Source: Sinotaia quadrata (taxonomy: Eukaryota > Mollusca > Gastropoda > Architaenioglossa > Viviparidae). Taken from it: a stretch of 64,000 nucleotides of DNA. The position numbers and the translations under genes were made by a program. Below, piece after piece: positions 57,771 through 64,000 of this stretch (within the stretch, counting starts at the first letter, position 1; every line of letters starts with the position of its first letter). The DNA lies in contig CM054179.1 in assembly GCA_028829895.1 (NCBI GenBank), positions 99,567,375 to 99,631,374 on the forward strand, written 5' to 3'. Under the pieces are notes generated by a model. The model was not told where the DNA came from and searched no databases. It was given only the letters and a program-made list of their open reading frames with translations.

Positions 57771-59689
57771 AGTTGTGCTTAATATTTTATTGTTGGCATT
57801 AGTAATGTTGTCATCTCGTCTGTTCAAATTTTAAAAGAAAAAATTCTCTCAGATTTATTTTTGTACTTAAGTTTAGTAAAGTAATATCGTATTTTGCAGC
57901 TGATTTCTGTACTTTCATAAAGTAGAAATTGTGACTTATAGATTTCTTCTGTGTACTTCAGTCAAATAAAACCTATCTTGTAGATAGCTGTTTTCTGTAC
58001 GTCAATGTAGTCAAGTAAAAGCACTTAATCATATTTTTCTTTTTTGTATTAGTAAAGTAAAATTGTTTGGTAGGTTTTTTCTTTGATTACATTAATAAAA
58101 AAATAAAAACACAGAGAGCAAAGTTTATAGTGTATAAGTTTGTGCTTGCTTGATTTGTTTTGAATTAAAATTAATTTTGTCGAATCTGTCATTTGAAAAA
58201 TCAAATCAAAACAGTATTCTGCACACGACGTTTGTAAAAAGGAATTTTTTAGACCTAAACAGAAGCAATAAATAAACTCGACAAGCACTTCATTCTAACT
58301 TGCTTTATTTTCCTTAATATATATATATGGTTTTTGAAAGCTTGTTTTTTTTTTTTTGACGTTCAAGTGTTTCCTTGAAGGAAAATGGCAGCACAGTGCA
58401 ATTAATTGTCTGAACACAAATTCCTAAATTATCAGTAACATGTGTTCCAGAAAGGGTTCACCAGGACTCAGGGTAATGCACAACTTTTTAAAGTCAAATT
58501 AATGTGGAATGTGTCTCTATAGCCCTATTTGTTTTACTTGCACTATAGGACAATTAGGTCAGCACTCTGCTCTATTTGTTTTTAATCGCGAAGCGCTGTA
58601 CTAAGTAAACTTGTCAATGCTAATGTGTAGTGCTGTACTATTATGCATATATTAATTGTTGTACAGTGCTTTAGGTAGTTATTAACTAAAGTTGATATTT
58701 ATGTATTTAGATAGGAAATAGTTTGTTGTTTGTATTTATATAATTTTGTATGCTAGTTTATTTTCCTAATGCATTATAATATTTATTCATGCAAGAATGG
58801 TTTTTACATGGCACATGAATATAGTTATTTAATTTATTTAGTATTTTATCTTTTAAATTATTCATTGAGAAAGTGTTTTATTTAAAGAGTATTTAGTGTA
58901 GTGTCCTTAGATAGTAAAAGCATTATATAATTCTTAGTACTTTATGAGTAAATCATATGTAAACCAAAGTAAGAGTCAATTAACACCGGGTTTCACTCGT
59001 CTGTGTCTGAATTGTCTACTGCGGTTCTCTTTGCGGCCAGGGCTGTCAGAATATATTGCATACTAGTAGTGTGTGAGAGAGTCGAAAATGCGTGAACCAG
59101 AGGTACAGTGAACCACGTAACCATGATGGAGGGACTGGTGGTGGGCCAATTTGGCTAAGAGGAGGGACTGAATTGGCTGCACGTCATCATGAATAAAGCC
59201 TCGTATAAGTTGTGAGCGCGTGTGCATCTCTCTGCTGTGGCTGTCATCAAGTGTGTGACGTATTGTCCTCGATCATCATTGTTGTTTTCATCTCGCATTT
59301 CCTGGGGTGACCCATAACAAACACTCTACACTAGAGGACACCCCATCACACTAAGATATTGAACGAACATAGCGATTTAAAAAAACACATCCAACTAATT
59401 ATCAAATTAAATATATCTAAATTCAACACGCCATGATTTAGTACCACCACATCCGGTTTAATGACTTCCATTTTGACCTGTTTGTGAAGTTATTTGCCTT
59501 GATACATAATGATTGTTTAGGCCCTGACATTGCCTGACTTTTGTAGGACTTGACACGTAGCACATAATTGACCTGTTCTTTGTAATTATTTCAAAAGGAT
59601 AAATCAGTTTCGCACGTGTCGACGTTAATAGAATTTGTCTGCTAAGAGTGGACACATTCGAACAAGGACAGCGTTGGAAAATGCCCTTC
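57771..59689. other. A+T-rich DNA; possible poly(A) region near 59.19 kb
   Basis: 57800-58080 contains decayed repeats of TTCTGTACTTCAGTCAAGTA type. 58320-58990 is very A+T-rich. 58980-59330 is distinctly more G+C-rich and contains AATAAAGCC near 59191 followed by GTGAGCGCGTGTGCATCTCT, which looks like a poly(A) signal with downstream GT element. It could be the end of a gene or of an LTR, but no boundary or coding sequence supports either. Confidence 0.4.
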
Positions 59690-59905
59690 ATTAATGTGTA
59701 ACCATGAAAGAGTAACGTTGGATGAAAAGAAGAAATTATAGTACATTAATGTGTAACCTTGAAAGAGTAACGCTGGATGAAAAGAAGAAATTATAGTACA
59801 TTAATGTGTAACCTTGAAAGAGTAACGCTGGATGAAAAGAAGAAATTATAGTACATTAATGTGTAACCATGAAAGAGTAACGTTGGATGAAAAGAAGAAA
59901 CATTC
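59690..59905. repeat. 55-bp minisatellite, 4 copies
   Basis: ACATTAATGTGTAACCTTGA recurs every 55 bp (59743, 59798, 59853). Two alleles of the unit (CATGAAAG/CGTTGG and CTTGAAAG/CGCTGG) alternate. Confidence 0.95.
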
Positions 59906-61064
59906 TGTCAAGAAATGATAGTATATTAAAATAATATGAGAAAGTATAGTGGTACATACATTTATATAATATAAGTTTAGCCAAAGAAACGATCCCTCAC
60001 AGTTACAAAATAGTTTTTCAAATTACAAGAGAAAAATATAGTACATTTCGTCTTAACTCCTAAATAAAAAAAAAATCACTGTTCTGGCACATACAGCTTA
60101 AAGCTTTCAATACTTTCATAATCCTCTGTGAAATGGCGAAGGCCGACTACTCACGTTTGGGTAAAAATAGGATTTTGGAGGCGGGGATACTTGAACCTTC
60201 TGTTAAAATCATGGCTTTTTGCGATCTCATTGCGTGATTTGGTCTGAAACATGAAATAAATAAAGCAATGAGAGCACTGACTATAGACTGCTGGCCATGT
60301 TTTCATTCCTTGCACGCTTCCATGAATTCTAAGAGTTGGCAAGGCGAAGATTTCTGGTTTACCTACAGCCTAAATTAAGTAAATTAATGTCATGCTCAAG
60401 TGAGATTTGGAAAGGGGAAGTAAGCACTTTGGTACCACACTCGTACTAAATTTCATGCTGAGGGAAAACAAAAGGGAAAATATCATACAATATCCAATTC
60501 ATAACACAACCCCTCCCAGTTTACAGAGACAAGAACATAATGAACTATTCTAAATACTACTTTGCATAATGCATAATACCGCTTTTACTGGTATGGAGAG
60601 TCATAGTCATAATAAGATTTACCACAATACCAGCAGTACCTCTCTATAATGTAGAGAGCTCTGGTACCCACTTACAATAGCCTTGTGTCCATCCGCTTTA
60701 CAGATTGTTTCTATGGAAACGAAAATTATATGTGCATTACTGCAAATATAAACATTTTTTTCTTTTTCAAATAAAACAGGACATATAAAAAAATGTACAA
60801 GGAATAATATGATATGAACAAAAATATCAGAAAACAACGACTATAATTTATAATGACACTTTTATTTTAAGGACCAGCTATTAAAGTGGGTTTCCAAAAC
60901 ATTTTCCGTTTTAAACCTTCAATAAAATGGTACTGTGTAAGAGAGAATTAAAACTACTTTTTACTTTTTTTGCACAACTCAATTACGACTGAAATCCAAA
61001 CTCTTCATTAAAAGAAATAAACTTGGTCAACGCAGTACAGTGGAACCAAACATGCCTTGCTTTG
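59906..61064. other. Unique A+T-rich DNA
   Basis: Nothing recognised. Confidence 0.6.
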
Positions 61065-61475
61065 TTGGTGAAATATCAGCACCATACACATACGAGTGTG
61101 AGTAGACATGTTGAAATATCAGCACCAACCATGCACGACTGTGAGTAGACATGTTGGTGAAATATCAGCACCAACCATGCACGACTGTGAGTAGACATGT
61201 TGGTGAAATATCAGCACCAACCACGCAAGAGTGTGAGTAGACATGTTGGTGAAATATCAGCACCAACCACGCACGACTGTGAGTAGACATGTTGGTGAAA
61301 TATCAGCACCATACAAGAGTGTGAGTAGACACGTTGGTGAAATATCAGCACCATACGACGCACGAGTGTGAACAGACATTTTGGTGAAATATCAGCGCCA
61401 TACACGCACAAGTGTGATTAGACATGTTGGTGAAATATCAGCGCCATACACGTACGAGTGTGAGTAGACATGTTA
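61065..61475. repeat. 46-bp minisatellite, about 9 copies
   Basis: GTGAGTAGACATGTTGGTGA followed by AATATCAGCACCA recurs mostly every 46 bp (61141, 61187 and on); some units are shortened by 8-10 bp. Confidence 0.95.
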
Positions 61476-62291
61476 TGCATTTTTGCATGTGTATTAGTGT
61501 ACGCATTCCTGAGCATGTTTAAATTAAAATTATGGGATGTAAAGCACTCTGCGCATCGTATTTTACATTCAATATTAGCCAGAGGAAAATCCTAAATCCT
61601 TTCTTTTATTATCCTTTGCTAACATTCATACTGTTTGTCGGTTCAACATCGATGTAATGATCTTTGGCAATCATTCCGGGTGATTGCATTTTACCATTTG
61701 TCTAGTGCGTTTTAGGAAACTCTTTACTATGCTTTTAGGGTATGGTTATATCTTTGCTATAGAAATGTTGTCTTCTGTTTTCTAAGTCCAAACACGTCAA
61801 TTTACAGTTCGCATGATGACATTGATCAAGAGCCAGAAGAAAGACCGTAGATGTGGTACGGTTTTTTGTTTGGAATTGTCTTCTGTAGGAAAAGCAAAAC
61901 AAAAGGCTGATGGGTTGTCAAGTGAAACTTTGCGTTTCCAGCTCCGTGACTTTGTGTATGACTAAGAAGCAGTTTATTTTCTTCACCAACATAAGCCCCG
62001 TAGGAAACAGTGTAATAATAGAGGGTTGTTTGGTTAGGCTGGCATAGCAGATGACGAACAATAGAGTACAAGTTTTAAGCGAGAGCGAGCGGGCCGTTGC
62101 GTCCCACATGATCTTTGTTTTCGACAACAAATGGAACAAAAATGTCAATTCCCATCAAAAGAAACTGAATAAAATTTCTGATCTCTAGAACCAACATTTG
62201 TTCCTTTTGGCCTTTGCTTTTGTCGTGTGTTTCTTCAAACTTTTAATATAATTCATTTTTAGAATACATTAGAGTACATTAGAGTACATCC
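61476..62291. other. Unique A+T-rich DNA
   Basis: Nothing recognised. Confidence 0.6.
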
Positions 62292-62482
<191 letters not shown>

Positions 62483-63580
62483 TAAATCCAGATAATAAAT
62501 AATTATTCTGCAGAGACTCGTAATCTTCTTTGTAAAGCGTAATGCCTCTACCCCTCTTATCTTGTAGGTCTGATCGTCCACGTTATAATATTTCAAAGAG
62601 CAACAAATTAGATAAATTGTACAGTCCGTTGGCTCGTGTGAACTCCGCTTAAAGATGAGTAGAACGACGGTATAATTTGCCTAATGACCTCCCTTTTAAA
62701 AGTTTTCATTGTATTTCTGTCATTCTCTAATAAACTAGAAAGGAAATTGCTTGTGACGAGGTTATTCACCTTGATTCCTTTAGCAGATGACCCATGACGA
62801 TCGCAGCGCCAACACTGCAAATTTGCCTTAAGGGAGTTAAATCCACCACGTTATGCTACAATAAGCAAGGAATCAATTGTTTGTTGAGACAAGAGGAGGA
62901 AAGCAAGTTTGTGTTTATTTTAAGTTTGCCCGTAATTTCAGTGTATTAATATGAGTGGATATTGCGACCACCGAAATTTGGAGAGCATTTAAAACGTCCT
63001 CAGAAGACCGTGAAATCAGTCTGGCATAGCACTCCTGGTTTCAATACGACAGTATTGACCAAGTACTCCAGAGACTCGGTCACACGTTCGCAATACTTTG
63101 ATGTATGCCGCTGTCATAAGTGAATATTACTCTGGGCATAATTTTTGAACCATCTGTTGTAAAAATATCACTCCACTGGGATTGCGAAGTTAGATCTTTC
63201 AAGAAGAATGCCTTCATACCATTCATGTGAACATTGTTATATATTGATCAATACACTCAATTCCTTGTTAATTAGGGTGTTTGATAATGATCTAACCGAC
63301 AGAAAATGCTTATAGTTCTAGTACTGCTTACGATATATTAGTAAACCAAGGTCATATGCTAAAGAATTTCAGGTTTTCAGGCCAAGGGCAGTAGTTGTCT
63401 TCCCTGCTGCAGATTGGCGCTTCATTCGAGAGTTGAGCAAAATTAACTCCACGATTAATGTTGCAGTGTTGTTTTCTGATGTGTCGCTGTAAAACACGGT
63501 GACGACAATCTAGAGGAGATACAAAAAAAAATAGAATAAAGAATCTAATTTATGCAACATCGAAAATATCAAATAAAGAG
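62483..63580. other. Unique A+T-rich DNA
   Basis: Nothing recognised. Confidence 0.6.
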
Positions 63581-63796
63581 ATCAGTCAGATACATTGAAG
63601 TTGCGTTAGGGAGGTCCTACTTCTTAGAAGTTGGATGACCGCTAATATTCAATAAGGAAGTCGGCCAGTTCATTGAAGCTGCTTTAGGGAGGTCTCACTC
63701 CTTAGAATTGGATGACCGCTAATATCCAATAATGAAAGTCAGCCAGTACATTCAAGCTGCTTTCAAGAGGAACTACTCCGTAGAAGACGGATATCC
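63581..63796. repeat. 77-bp tandem repeat, about 2.8 copies
   Basis: GGATGACCGCTAATAT recurs at 63633 and 63710. Flanking words GCTTTAGGGAGGTC and TCGGCCAGTTCATTGAAGCT recur at the same spacing, and the third copy is diverged. Confidence 0.9.
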
Positions 63797-64000
63797 TCTA
63801 CTTTCAAAAAGGGGAAATAATGCCGAAGTCTCTCCGAGAATGGTTGCCCATTGCAACAACAAACAACGACGTATATCCGGAGCAGTTACGAAGCACTGAG
63901 AATTGAACACAGGTATTGAACGGTGTCAGGATATTTGTTGTTAATACAGGTGAGCATTCGGAATCCCTTGTTGTAAATTGCAGGTTGTGGAATAAAACCT
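63797..64000. other. Unique DNA to window end
   Basis: Nothing recognised. Confidence 0.6.

Overview
The window looks like non-coding, A+T-rich animal nuclear DNA, most plausibly from a mollusc or another lophotrochozoan. That placement is an inference from the style of the transposable elements (a Gmr1-like Ty3/gypsy element, a Helitron, a hAT element and a KRBA2-like integrase gene remnant) and from the density of micro- and minisatellites. No prokaryotic gene organisation is present. I found no intact host protein-coding gene, no rRNA, no convincing tRNA and no CRISPR array. Most open reading frames are by-products of tandem repeats whose unit is a multiple of 3 bp, or of simple sequence.

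Layout. 0-6 kb: (GT)n and (TTTG/TTTC)n microsatellites, 63-, 49- and 33-bp minisatellites, a broken KRBA2-like/integrase-type gene end on the minus strand (3.6-4.2 kb) disrupted by a 68-bp tandem triplication, and a 0.6-kb purine tract. 6.4-8.1 kb: a solo LTR with a CAGTG target-site duplication and its own 34-bp minisatellite. 9-20 kb: (CTAT)n and a run of 31- to 85-bp minisatellites, ending in an 18-unit 33-bp array at 18.9-19.5 kb. 22.0-22.4 kb: a Helitron helicase tail and a textbook Helitron 3' terminus. 22.6-32 kb: more minisatellites. 32.2-32.8 kb: a second solo LTR (AGTTG duplication) that splits a minisatellite. 35.4-36.1 kb: a 731-bp defective hAT element with an exact 8-bp duplication CCCTACAA. 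36.2-45.5 kb: two related arrays, long (GA)n and (CA)n tracts, GT-rich DNA and three consecutive 61- to 70-bp arrays. 45.7-50.4 kb: a decayed LTR retrotransposon of the same LTR family, with gag, integrase C-terminus, reverse transcriptase fragment, polypurine tract and a 1.9-kb 3' LTR. 53.8-55.1 kb: a 40-copy array with nested (GA)n. 55-64 kb: GT- and GA-rich tracts, 46- to 77-bp arrays and a long (CTAT)n.

The three LTR copies (6.5, 32.2 and 48.5 kb) belong together: their ends form the inverted pair TGTGACA...TGTCACA, and they share about 120 bp at the 5' end and about 330 bp at the 3' end with very different middles. In the internal copy the integrase C-terminal segment lies upstream of the reverse transcriptase segment, the order known from Gmr1-like elements. 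The rest is tandem repeats, some with regularly spaced transcription-factor-like motifs, separated by unremarkable A+T-rich DNA.
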